NCBI GenBank assembly: GCA_938045215.1
Contig: CALINF010000043.1
Span: forward strand, 1 to 5,365
DNA: 5,365 nucleotides
From: an uncultured Halieaceae bacterium
Lineage (GTDB): Bacteria; Pseudomonadota; Gammaproteobacteria; Pseudomonadales; Halieaceae
Direction: 5' to 3'
The position numbers and the translations under genes are program-made. Under the pieces are notes generated by a model. That model saw only the letters and a list, made by a program, of their open reading frames with translations. It had not been told where the DNA came from and did not search any database. Below, piece by piece: positions 1 to 5,245 of the stretch. Numbering within the stretch: the stretch's first letter is position 1; each line of letters begins with the position of its first letter.

Positions 1-125
1 GCGGGATATTCACGCCGTCGCCAGCGGGTGTTGTTCCCTGTTCGTGCAGCCGGCGATAGACGGGCTTCCAGCCAGGCCCGCCCGGGTTGATGTGACGGCA
101 GAACCGATCGAGCGTTTCGTCGTCA
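1..125 (+). other. Left-edge stretch, probably coding but not assigned
   Basis: No protein is recognisable here. The frame that becomes the PyrD-like tail and PyrK downstream is blocked at 57-59 (TAG) and 93-95 (TGA). A different frame is open from position 2 to its stop at 224-226, with a possible GTG start at 44, but its arginine- and cysteine-rich product resembles no family I know. The third frame stops at 88-90. Because recognisable PyrD-like sequence begins only about 30 bases past the last stop, the region may contain a frameshift, either real or an assembly error at a contig edge. It may instead be noncoding. The sequence alone does not decide. Confidence 0.3.
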
Positions 126-260
126 GCCGGTGGTGTCAGCAGCGCCGCAGATGTAAGAGCCTTCTTCGATGCCGGTGCAGCCGTCGTCGGTGTGGGTTCC
201 TCATTGATCGGTATGACCACCGATGAAATAGCGGATTACTTCCAGGTACTGGAAGCCGAT
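96..260 (+). other. PyrD-like TIM-barrel C-terminal tail, in frame with PyrK
   Basis: Read in the PyrK frame, positions 126-260 encode AGGVSSAADVRAFFDAGAAV followed by VGVGSSLIGMTTDEIADYF and a short helix ending ADM. This is the pattern of the last barrel strands and C-terminal helix of dihydroorotate dehydrogenase (PyrD): a GG(V/I)xS phosphate-binding turn for FMN, then GAxxVxVGxxL. Other FMN or phosphate-binding TIM barrels, such as KDPG aldolase, share a similar pattern. The PyrK-type domain that follows makes PyrD the best reading. No stop codon separates the tail from PyrK, and the linker is about 17 residues long and hydrophilic (MENNSNRAEKH...). The rest of the barrel is missing: a TGA lies at 93-95 in this frame, and I could not find the preceding strands in any frame of 1-125. 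It is therefore the end of a fused gene reached by a frameshift, or a remnant. Confidence 0.55.
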
Positions 261-1031
261 ATGGAGAACAACAGCAACCGCGCAGAAAAGCATATCCAAT
301 ACGATGTAGATATGGATTTCCGTCCGGTTACGCTGGTTGATAACCACCGTGTGTGTGAAGACATCACGATCCTCACGTTTGATCGCAAAGTGAATGTACA
401 GGCCGGCGAATTCATATTTCTGTGGTTGCCCGGTATCGGCGAGAAGCCGTTTTCGGCGCTTACCGACGACCCCTTCTCACTGGTGGTGATTGATGTGGGA
501 GAATTCACCCACGCGCTGATGGACTTGCCAGTAGGTACCGAGGCTTACGTGCGCGGCCCTCACGGAATCCCCGTCGATCCCGGCGAAGGCAAGAAAGTTA
601 TGGCAGTGGCCGGCGGCACCGGACTTGCCGCGGTCTACCAGATTGCACGTGACTGGGGCAATGCCGAGGTATTTACCGGCGCACGCACTGCCGAGAGGCT
701 GTATTTTCTCGAAGAGTGCCAGAAAATAGCCGATGTTCATGTGGCCACCGACGACGGCAGTGCAGGCTTTCAAGGCTTTGTGACACAACTGCTGCGTGAT
801 CGGCTTCAGGGCATGTCAGCCGATGAACTCAAGGATCTGGTGTTTTACAACTGCGGCCCGGAGCCTATGGTGCATGCCGCGATCGCGGTGCAGCGCGAAT
901 TCTGCAGCGACCAGCAGATCTTCAGCGCAATCGATTACATGACCAAGTGCGGTGTTGGCATCTGTGGTGCCTGCGCAGCACCCAATGGGCAGCGCCTATG
1001 CGTGGACGGCCCCTTCCTTCAGGCCGGCTGA
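192..1031 (+). CDS. pyrK: PyrK-type dihydroorotate dehydrogenase electron-transfer subunit/domain
   Basis: This is a ferredoxin-reductase-like flavoprotein that, in class 1B dihydroorotate dehydrogenase, passes electrons from PyrD's FMN through a [2Fe-2S] centre and FAD to NAD+ in pyrimidine synthesis. Numbered from the GTG at 192 (279 residues), an FAD-binding barrel spans about 41-130 with KPFS at 85-88 in place of the usual RP(Y/I)S. A nucleotide-binding domain follows, with VAGGTGLAAVY near 139-149, ATDDGSAGFQGFV at 185-197 and CGPEPM at 221-226. A C-terminal [2Fe-2S] site uses Cys253, 258, 261 and 270 (C-x4-C-x2-C-x8-C), then VDGP. The start is uncertain. The GTG at 192 and ATG at 213 lie inside the PyrD-like tail and lack a clear ribosome site. 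ATG 261 follows GGAAG (251-255) and would give 256 residues, a normal PyrK length. The frame may also run on from upstream as a fusion. I am sure of the family; that the substrate is dihydroorotate is inferred. Confidence 0.85.
   Translation: MGSSLIGMTTDEIADYFQVLEADMENNSNRAEKHIQYDVDMDFRPVTLVDNHRVCEDITILTFDRKVNVQAGEFIFLWLPGIGEKPFSALTDDPFSLVVIDVGEFTHALMDLPVGTEAYVRGPHGIPVDPGEGKKVMAVAGGTGLAAVYQIARDWGNAEVFTGARTAERLYFLEECQKIADVHVATDDGSAGFQGFVTQLLRDRLQGMSADELKDLVFYNCGPEPMVHAAIAVQREFCSDQQIFSAIDYMTKCGVGICGACAAPNGQRLCVDGPFLQAG
251..255 (+). promoter_or_regulatory. Possible internal ribosome binding site for PyrK
   Basis: GGAAG sits five bases before ATG 261, which begins MENNSNRAEKH, just upstream of the conserved PyrK fold. 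If used, it would give a free-standing PyrK from within the apparent fused frame. The same bases also encode part of the PyrD-like helix, so the match may be chance. Confidence 0.35.
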
Positions 1032-1036
1032 TACGC

Positions 1037-1069
1037 AAAGAAAAGGCCGGCATATAGCCGGCCCTCTTT
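1037..1069. terminator. Bidirectional hairpin terminator between convergent genes
   Basis: A perfect 7-bp stem, GGCCGGC (1045-1051) and GCCGGCC (1057-1063), encloses an ATATA loop. It is flanked by AAAGAAAA on the left and CTCTTTC on the right. Read on the minus strand, the stem is followed by TTTTCTTT, a good intrinsic terminator. Here, though, it lies 14 bases or more beyond the stop of the oxygenase gene that it would end. On the plus strand the T-tract is weaker, and the stem starts 14 bases after the pyrK stop. Its place between two convergent genes fits shared termination. Confidence 0.75.
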
Positions 1070-1082
1070 CAATAACAGTGGC

Positions 1083-2417
1083 TTAGCCTGCAGACCAGTT
1101 ACCGTGAAAACCGAACGGTACACGTCTGGGCAAGTGCACGGTGGCGATAGGGCCACTGTCAAAGTCCTGGGCTTCGATGACAACCACATCACTCTTGTCG
1201 GTGGTCTTGTCATACACATACGCCAGAATCCAGCCATCATCCTCAGCAGCGTCGGCTGAGCGCGGCACGAACACCGGCTCCATGAACACCCTGTGATCGC
1301 CTTCGTTGTGCAGGTAGCTGCTGCCATTGAGCAAATCGTGCTTTTTAATACCACCCAGTGACACGTCGGCGCCCAAACCCGCAGTGTAGCCATAGCGATA
1401 GGGCTTACCGGTGAGGCGCTCATCAAGGCGCGGGAACTCTTGCGACATATCGTCGAGTCGCTGCTCATGCACGCGAGTCACCTTGGGGTCTATCGTCCAG
1501 CGATCCAGAGTGGATACGCCTTCTCCAGGGCCCAGTCGATCCTGATCAAACATCTTGTGATGACGAATCACGTCCAATACCACGCGTCCCTGCTCGTCTT
1601 CATATCCATTCATGGGATGGAACACATAGCACGGCTCTACCTCGTGCCAGGTGACATCCTCTGCACTACCTTCCCGCGGCAGCAACCCTACCCGGGCGCC
1701 ATACTCCGGATGCCACTTATAAGGCAGTCCGTAACCCGCCTCAGCAACCTCAAAATCGAGAATGACAGGAAGATCCAGCAGGATAAAATAGTTCTTGGTG
1801 ATCATGCAGTCGTGCACCATGGGCTGGCCTGGTACAGGCACATCCACTGTTTTACGCACCCGGTTATCCGTGCCAATCACCACATATTGAATATGGTTCC
1901 ACAGTGGCGAATAAACCGCGCTATGGAGTTCGCCCGTGTCGGGATCTAAATGAGGGTGAGCCGAAAGCCCACCCGGCAAGGTGCCGTCAAAGTCACAGCG
2001 GGCCACCGTTTCCAATTCGTAGTCCAGCTCTACCGGCAAGTTCCCCGCCTCCACCAGCGCAAGAGTCTTGCCCTCATGCGACATAATATTGGTATTGGCG
2101 ATCCCTTCACCCAGTTGCAAAGCGCCCGCCGGGCCTGGCACAGGAGGCCAGTCCTTGGCCGCCACCACCTTGTCATCTCTCACAAAACGACTGCGAAACC
2201 ATTCAGCCTTGCCGTCACGCAACCGCAGGCCGTGCGCCATACCGCTGCCAAGAAACCAATGGTGGCTCTTGGGGTCGGCCTCCAGTGGGTTGGGGCCAAT
2301 GCGCAGGAAGCGACCATCGAGTTCCTTTGGCAGCTCTCCAGTAACCTCAAGGTCAAACGCGGTAAGTTCATCTTCAACCGGGGCAAAGTTGCCCTCCAGA
2401 TAGGGATTGGTACTCAT
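1083..2417 (-). CDS. Carotenoid oxygenase (carotenoid cleavage dioxygenase/RPE65 family)
   Basis: This is a non-haem Fe(II) enzyme that splits a double bond in carotenoids, apocarotenoids or stilbene-like substrates with O2, giving aldehydes or ketones. From the chosen ATG it has 444 residues, a normal bacterial length, with no signal peptide. All four iron-ligand histidines of the seven-bladed propeller are recognisable: His154 (SAHPHLDP), His202 (VHDCMIT), His267 (FHPMNGYE) and His438 (GFHGNW). Glu123 (LVEAGN) and Glu380 (MEPVFVPR) match second-shell glutamates. The start of the fold (GRFLRIGPNP, 36-44) and the EDDGW segment (392-396) are also typical. The start at 2417 is preferred because GGAG lies six bases upstream. 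The frame can extend to a TTG at 2543, but that extension has no family resemblance and weak ribosome sites. The gene is alone on its strand, divergent from metY and convergent with pyrK. With no carotenoid-synthesis or rhodopsin gene in view, the substrate cannot be named. Confidence 0.92.
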   Translation of the reverse strand: MSTNPYLEGNFAPVEDELTAFDLEVTGELPKELDGRFLRIGPNPLEADPKSHHWFLGSGMAHGLRLRDGKAEWFRSRFVRDDKVVAAKDWPPVPGPAGALQLGEGIANTNIMSHEGKTLALVEAGNLPVELDYELETVARCDFDGTLPGGLSAHPHLDPDTGELHSAVYSPLWNHIQYVVIGTDNRVRKTVDVPVPGQPMVHDCMITKNYFILLDLPVILDFEVAEAGYGLPYKWHPEYGARVGLLPREGSAEDVTWHEVEPCYVFHPMNGYEDEQGRVVLDVIRHHKMFDQDRLGPGEGVSTLDRWTIDPKVTRVHEQRLDDMSQEFPRLDERLTGKPYRYGYTAGLGADVSLGGIKKHDLLNGSSYLHNEGDHRVFMEPVFVPRSADAAEDDGWILAYVYDKTTDKSDVVVIEAQDFDSGPIATVHLPRRVPFGFHGNWSAG

Positions 2418-2423
2418 CAGATT

Positions 2424-2427
2424 CTCC
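2424..2427 (-). promoter_or_regulatory. Ribosome binding site deciding the oxygenase start
   Basis: On the minus strand, CTGGAGAATCTG directly precedes ATG 2417, placing GGAG six bases from the start. The upstream in-frame alternatives lack a comparable site: TTG 2543, ATG 2480 and ATG 2441. This supports the shorter 444-residue protein, which begins MSTNPYLEGNFAPV. Confidence 0.7.
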
Positions 2428-2493
2428 AGTGACTGCAGCATTAACTGGCTGAGTCTAGCAGTAACCGCAGAATCTTCCATCGATTGATCCGCA

Positions 2494-2509
2494 CCTGTAC
2501 AGGCGCGCC
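2494..2509. repeat. Overlapping palindromes, possible operator
   Basis: CCTGTACAGG (2494-2503) is a perfect 10-base palindrome that overlaps GGCGCGCC (2502-2509), a perfect 8-base palindrome. They lie 77 bases or more upstream of the oxygenase start and about 100 bases upstream of metY. The half-site ACCTGTAC resembles half of a LuxR-type box, and CTGT/ACAG resembles LexA half-sites, but the spacing fits neither. A dimeric repressor or activator site is possible; chance is also possible. Confidence 0.35.
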
Positions 2510-2533
2510 AAGCCGACCGTAAAACGCAGTTTC

Positions 2534-2558
2534 GCTTACGCAAGACTCTTTGCTAAGC
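2534..2558. repeat. Bulged inverted repeat upstream of metY
   Basis: GCTTA(C)GCAA at 2534-2543 is the reverse complement, apart from one bulged C, of TTGCTAAGC at 2550-2558. A GACTCT spacer separates the arms. It ends 53 bases before the metY ATG, so it could be an operator at the promoter or a hairpin in the metY leader. It resembles no named regulator site that I can identify. Confidence 0.4.
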
Positions 2559-2611
2559 TCTCCAGCCCTTGCTGCAACCCGCAACTGAACTCAAACAAAG
2601 CAGGCACACCT

Positions 2612-3889
2612 ATGAAACCCGAAACGATTGCACTCCATGCCGGCTACGAGGGTGACCCAACCTCACACGCCGCAACCACTCCCATCTACCAGACAACATC
2701 GTTTACGTTTGATAACACCCAGCATGGTGCCGATTTATTCAACCTTGCAGTGCCCGGAAACATCTACAGTCGAATCATGAACCCCACCAATGCCGTACTT
2801 GAGCAGCGCCTCGCGGAGCTCGAAGGCGGCGTTGGCGCCCTCGCCGTCGCTTCTGGCATGGCCGCTATTCGCTACTCGATCGAGGCAATCGCCGAGGTAG
2901 GCTGCAATATCGTCAGCACATCACAGCTCTACGGTGGCACCTACAATCTTTTTGCACACACTTTCCCCAGACAGGGTATCGAGACCCGTTTCGCCAAGGC
3001 AGACGATTTTGAAAGAGCAGCCGCGCTGATCGACGAGAACACTCGCGCCCTCTTCTGCGAGTCTATCGGCAACCCAGCCGGAAATATTGTAGACATTGAG
3101 CGCTGGGCCGAGATTGCTCATGCCGCCGGCGTACCACTTATTGTCGATAATACCGTTGCCACGCCTTATCTCTGTCGCGCCTTCGATCACGGCGCAGACA
3201 TCGTTGTGCATTCACTGACCAAATATATCGGCGGCCACGGCACAACCATAGGCGGCGCCATCGTCGATTCGGGCAAGTTCGATTGGGCTGCTCACAATGA
3301 TCGCTTCTCCGTCATGAATACCCCGGACCCCTCCTATCACGGCGTGGTCTACACCGAGGCGATGGGCGCAGCTGCCTATATCGGCCGGTGTCGGGTAGTG
3401 CCACTGCGTAACACAGGTGCAGCACTATCACCGCAAAGCGCGTTCCAGATCATGCAAGGCCTTGAAACTCTGGGGTTGCGGATGGAGCGCCACTGCGAAA
3501 ATGCCGAGCGGGTTGCCGCACATCTCTCGGCTCATCCTGCCGTGAACTGGGTGAACTATGCCACGCTGCCCGACAGCCCAGACCGCGCCACCTGCGACAG
3601 GATTTGTGGGGGTCGTGCTTCAGGCATTATCAGCTTCGGTATTGCTGGTGGTTCCGAGGCGGGCGCCAGATTTATCGACGCACTGCAGCTTATCCTGAGA
3701 TTGGTGAATATCGGTGATGCGAAATCTCTGGCCTGCCACCCTGCGAGCACCACGCACCGCCAGCTCGACGCCGCGGAGCTGGCCACCGCCGGTGTATCAC
3801 AGGACATGGTTCGCCTCTCAATTGGTATTGAGCATATCGATGACATCATCGCCGACATCGATCAGGCACTGGCCGCCAGTGCTGCGTGA
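2612..3889 (+). CDS. metY: O-acetylhomoserine sulfhydrylase (MetY), PLP-dependent
   Basis: This cytoplasmic PLP enzyme of the Cys/Met metabolism family joins O-acetylhomoserine with sulfide to make homocysteine, the direct-sulfhydrylation route to methionine. It has 425 residues, the usual MetY length. Landmarks are TPIYQTTS (23-30), NIYSRIMNPT (50-59, Tyr52 and Arg54 for the neighbouring subunit's PLP phosphate), LYGGTYNLF (106-114, Tyr107 stacking on PLP), VDNT (178-181, Asp179 on the pyridine nitrogen), Schiff-base Lys204 in HSLTKYIGGHGTT, the MetY-typical DPSYHGVVY (239-247), and HPASTTHRQL with RLSIGIEHIDD (401-411) for the substrate carboxylate. Methionine gamma-lyases carry YGCT where this protein has YGGT, which argues against a lyase. 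The long DLFNLAVPGN segment also suits MetY better than MetB or MetZ. O-succinylhomoserine use cannot be excluded. The ATG has a modest CAGG site seven bases upstream. The gene stands alone and diverges from the oxygenase. Confidence 0.94.
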   Translation: MKPETIALHAGYEGDPTSHAATTPIYQTTSFTFDNTQHGADLFNLAVPGNIYSRIMNPTNAVLEQRLAELEGGVGALAVASGMAAIRYSIEAIAEVGCNIVSTSQLYGGTYNLFAHTFPRQGIETRFAKADDFERAAALIDENTRALFCESIGNPAGNIVDIERWAEIAHAAGVPLIVDNTVATPYLCRAFDHGADIVVHSLTKYIGGHGTTIGGAIVDSGKFDWAAHNDRFSVMNTPDPSYHGVVYTEAMGAAAYIGRCRVVPLRNTGAALSPQSAFQIMQGLETLGLRMERHCENAERVAAHLSAHPAVNWVNYATLPDSPDRATCDRICGGRASGIISFGIAGGSEAGARFIDALQLILRLVNIGDAKSLACHPASTTHRQLDAAELATAGVSQDMVRLSIGIEHIDDIIADIDQALAASAA

Positions 3890-3911
3890 TATCGGACTGA
3901 ATAAGCGATGA

Positions 3912-3961
3912 GAGGCACACTGTGCCTCCAGCCAACGGCCGGCCACAAGGCTGGTTGCTGG
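3912..3961. terminator. Inverted repeats between metY and the exporter gene, possible weak terminator
   Basis: GAGGCACA (3912-3919) and TGTGCCTC (3921-3928) form a perfect inverted repeat around a single C. As RNA it would fold as about a 6-bp stem with a small loop. CCAGCC (3928-3933) can pair with GGCTGG (3949-3954) just beyond. The repeats begin 22 bases after the metY stop and lie between convergent genes, which suits termination of both. No T-tract follows on either strand, so classical intrinsic termination is not well supported. Confidence 0.4.
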
Positions 3962-3978
3962 ATGGCCCGGATTGAATG

Positions 3979-4581
3979 CTAGCCCAGCAGCAGGGACGCT
4001 GCGATAGCAAACATGATCAGACCAATAACAAAGTCGAGCACTTTCCAGGCTGAAGGAAGATGAAACAGCGGGGCCAGAAATCGAGCGCCGTAACCCAGGC
4101 TGAAGAAGAACAGGAACGAACCAGAGATCGCTCCTGTTCCAAAATGCAATCGGGATATCCCCTCGTATTGGGTAGCGACAGACCCTAACAAGACAATGGT
4201 GTCTAGATAAACGTGGGGATTAAGCCAGGTGAATGCCAGACAAGTCAGCACTGTTCTGGTGAGGGTTTCCGGTACGTCGCCGGCGGGATCCAGATAGTGA
4301 CTGGTTCGAAACGCCGAAACAAAGCTCTTGGTGCCATACCCGATTAAAAAGAGAGCACCGCCATAGCGAGCAATGGATTCTATCGCCGGAAAGTTGTCAA
4401 CCAGAGCGCCAAAACCTGCAACTCCCAACGCAATGAGTGCGCCATCTGATAAAGCGCATATCAGGCACACCCAAAAGATATGATGTTTCTTGAGGCCTTG
4501 CTTGAGCACAAACGCGTTCTGCGCGCCTATCGCCAGAATTAGCGAAAGGCTTAACAGGAGTCCAGAAACTGCCGACTCCAT
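3979..4581 (-). CDS. argO: LysE/ArgO-family amino acid exporter
   Basis: This inner-membrane exporter probably removes excess arginine, lysine or toxic analogues such as canavanine, as known family members do. The 200-residue protein is almost entirely hydrophobic, with about six membrane segments near residues 4-23, 36-58, 68-90, 112-135, 147-170 and 179-199. Family motifs are present: GAQNAFVLKQG (19-29, GPQN in many relatives), CALSDGAL (42-49) and FTWLNPHVYLDT (117-128). The last is closer to ArgO than to corynebacterial LysE, as is the short length. The ATG at 4581 follows an AGGGG eight bases upstream. The gene lies 97 bases downstream of an acetyltransferase on the same strand and converges with metY. 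No ArgP/LysG-type regulator gene is in view, and I saw no clear promoter. The substrate is inferred from family. Confidence 0.88.
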   Translation of the reverse strand: MESAVSGLLLSLSLILAIGAQNAFVLKQGLKKHHIFWVCLICALSDGALIALGVAGFGALVDNFPAIESIARYGGALFLIGYGTKSFVSAFRTSHYLDPAGDVPETLTRTVLTCLAFTWLNPHVYLDTIVLLGSVATQYEGISRLHFGTGAISGSFLFFFSLGYGARFLAPLFHLPSAWKVLDFVIGLIMFAIAASLLLG

Positions 4582-4678
4582 CAGGTAGGCCCCTGCAATG
4601 CTTTAGTCCTGCCCGGGGCAATAGAAATCTTCGTAAGGTCGCAAACAGACAACTGCGCCGAGAGTGGGAGGGCCAGCC
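4582..4678. other. Gap between acetyltransferase and exporter genes
   Basis: This 97-base gap contains TGCCCGGGGCA (4610-4620), a 5-bp inverted repeat around one G, about 30 bases before the exporter start. A short GAGG/CCTC repeat lies at 4668-4680, next to the acetyltransferase stop. Neither is followed by a T-tract on the minus strand. The gap is long enough for a promoter for the exporter, but the best match (TTGTCT with a poor -10) is not persuasive. Co-transcription with the acetyltransferase is possible. Confidence 0.35.
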
Positions 4679-5245
4679 TCATGATTCGCCGACTTGAGCA
4701 TGGAAATCTGGAGGCTCAAGGACGTAGACGACATGATCCACGTAGTGGTCGTATAACCAATCAGCGTCACTCACCACACGGTCCAATCTCGCGTCCAAAC
4801 GCTCTGGTATGCTCCTGCTTCGCACATTTTCGGTGGCGCACGCTATCTCAATGGTCGCCAGGTCATAGTCCACGAAGCCAATCTCCAATACGGCCAGAAC
4901 AACCTCGGTCATGATTCCCTGACCCGTATAGGGCTCGGCGAGCCAGTAGCCTATTGAACCCGCTTTTTTTGCCATATCAAGCGTATGAAAGCCTGCCACT
5001 CCACACAGGTTCTGGTCATAAAAAATCGCATAGTTGGGGCCACGACCCGAGTCGAACTGATCAACAGATCGTTGGATAAATCGCAATGTGTCAGCTGGCG
5101 CGTTAACGGCGTCCAACCAGGGCAACCACTCGCGCAAGTAGGTGCGATTGGTATCCGTTAGCTGAAACAGATCTGCGGCATGCTCCAGGGCAAGCCGCTC
5201 AATGGTAGTGGTAGTAGAAATCTGTATCGGCTTATCTCGCTGCAT
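4679..5245 (-). CDS. GNAT N-acetyltransferase, RimJ/RimL-like
   Basis: This protein probably moves an acetyl group from acetyl-CoA to an amine, as the ribosomal-protein serine acetyltransferase RimL does; paralogues act on other substrates. From ATG 5245 it has 188 residues, the usual size. RimL-like landmarks are LFQLTDTNRTYLREWLPWLD (26-45), CGVAGFH (81-87), SIGYWLAEPYTGQGIMTEVV (97-116, holding the acetyl-CoA pyrophosphate loop TGQG), TIEIACATEN (131-140), SIPERL (145-150) and DWLYDHYVDHVVY (162-174). Relatives usually have Gly after IPERL; here it is Asp151. The start is unsure: the frame reaches GTG 5317 with ATGs at 5293 and 5269, and none of these has a well-placed ribosome site. ATG 5245 was chosen because the fold begins immediately after it. 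It lies upstream of the exporter on the same strand. The true substrate is unknown. Confidence 0.85.
   Translation of the reverse strand: MQRDKPIQISTTTTIERLALEHAADLFQLTDTNRTYLREWLPWLDAVNAPADTLRFIQRSVDQFDSGRGPNYAIFYDQNLCGVAGFHTLDMAKKAGSIGYWLAEPYTGQGIMTEVVLAVLEIGFVDYDLATIEIACATENVRSRSIPERLDARLDRVVSDADWLYDHYVDHVVYVLEPPDFHAQVGES

Larger units (their letters stand above)
2418..2611. promoter_or_regulatory. Divergent intergenic region between the oxygenase gene and metY
   Basis: This 194-base region must carry the promoters of both divergent genes. I could not find a convincing sigma-70 promoter on either strand. The nearest minus-strand candidate is TTGGCG with a 17-base gap to ATCAAT, which matches consensus poorly in both boxes. 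The region holds two palindromic elements, listed separately, and no tRNA, riboswitch or small gene that I recognise. A MetJ-type run of AGACGTCT repeats was looked for and not seen. Confidence 0.55.

Noticed and set aside
1440..2432. Plus-strand open frames across the oxygenase gene (1440-1949, 1904-2086, 1950-2432, 2068-2403)
   Set aside because: They lie antisense to a clearly conserved gene, overlap one another, and have arginine- and proline-rich products unlike any family.
2494..2503. LexA or LuxR box at CCTGTACAGG
   Set aside because: LexA sites need eight bases between CTGT and ACAG, and lux boxes are about 20 bases long. This palindrome has neither spacing.
2418..2543. N-terminal extension of the carotenoid oxygenase to the TTG at 2543
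   Set aside because: It relies on a rare start codon, shows no family similarity, crosses the palindromic promoter-like DNA, and has no good ribosome site, whereas ATG 2417 has GGAG six bases upstream.
2921..3858. Minus-strand open frames within metY (2921-3211, 3556-3858)
   Set aside because: They are antisense shadows of a full-length MetY with all catalytic motifs intact.
2612..3889. Methionine gamma-lyase or cystathionine gamma-synthase instead of MetY
   Set aside because: The protein has YGGT rather than the lyase YGCT, is longer than those enzymes, and carries the MetY-typical DPSYHGVVY segment.
4397..4621. Second minus-strand frame over the start of the exporter gene
   Set aside because: It overlaps the well-supported exporter frame and encodes a non-hydrophobic peptide with no recognisable features.
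4681..4914. Plus-strand open frame antisense to the acetyltransferase
   Set aside because: It is the reverse complement of conserved RimL-like coding sequence, and its own product looks random.
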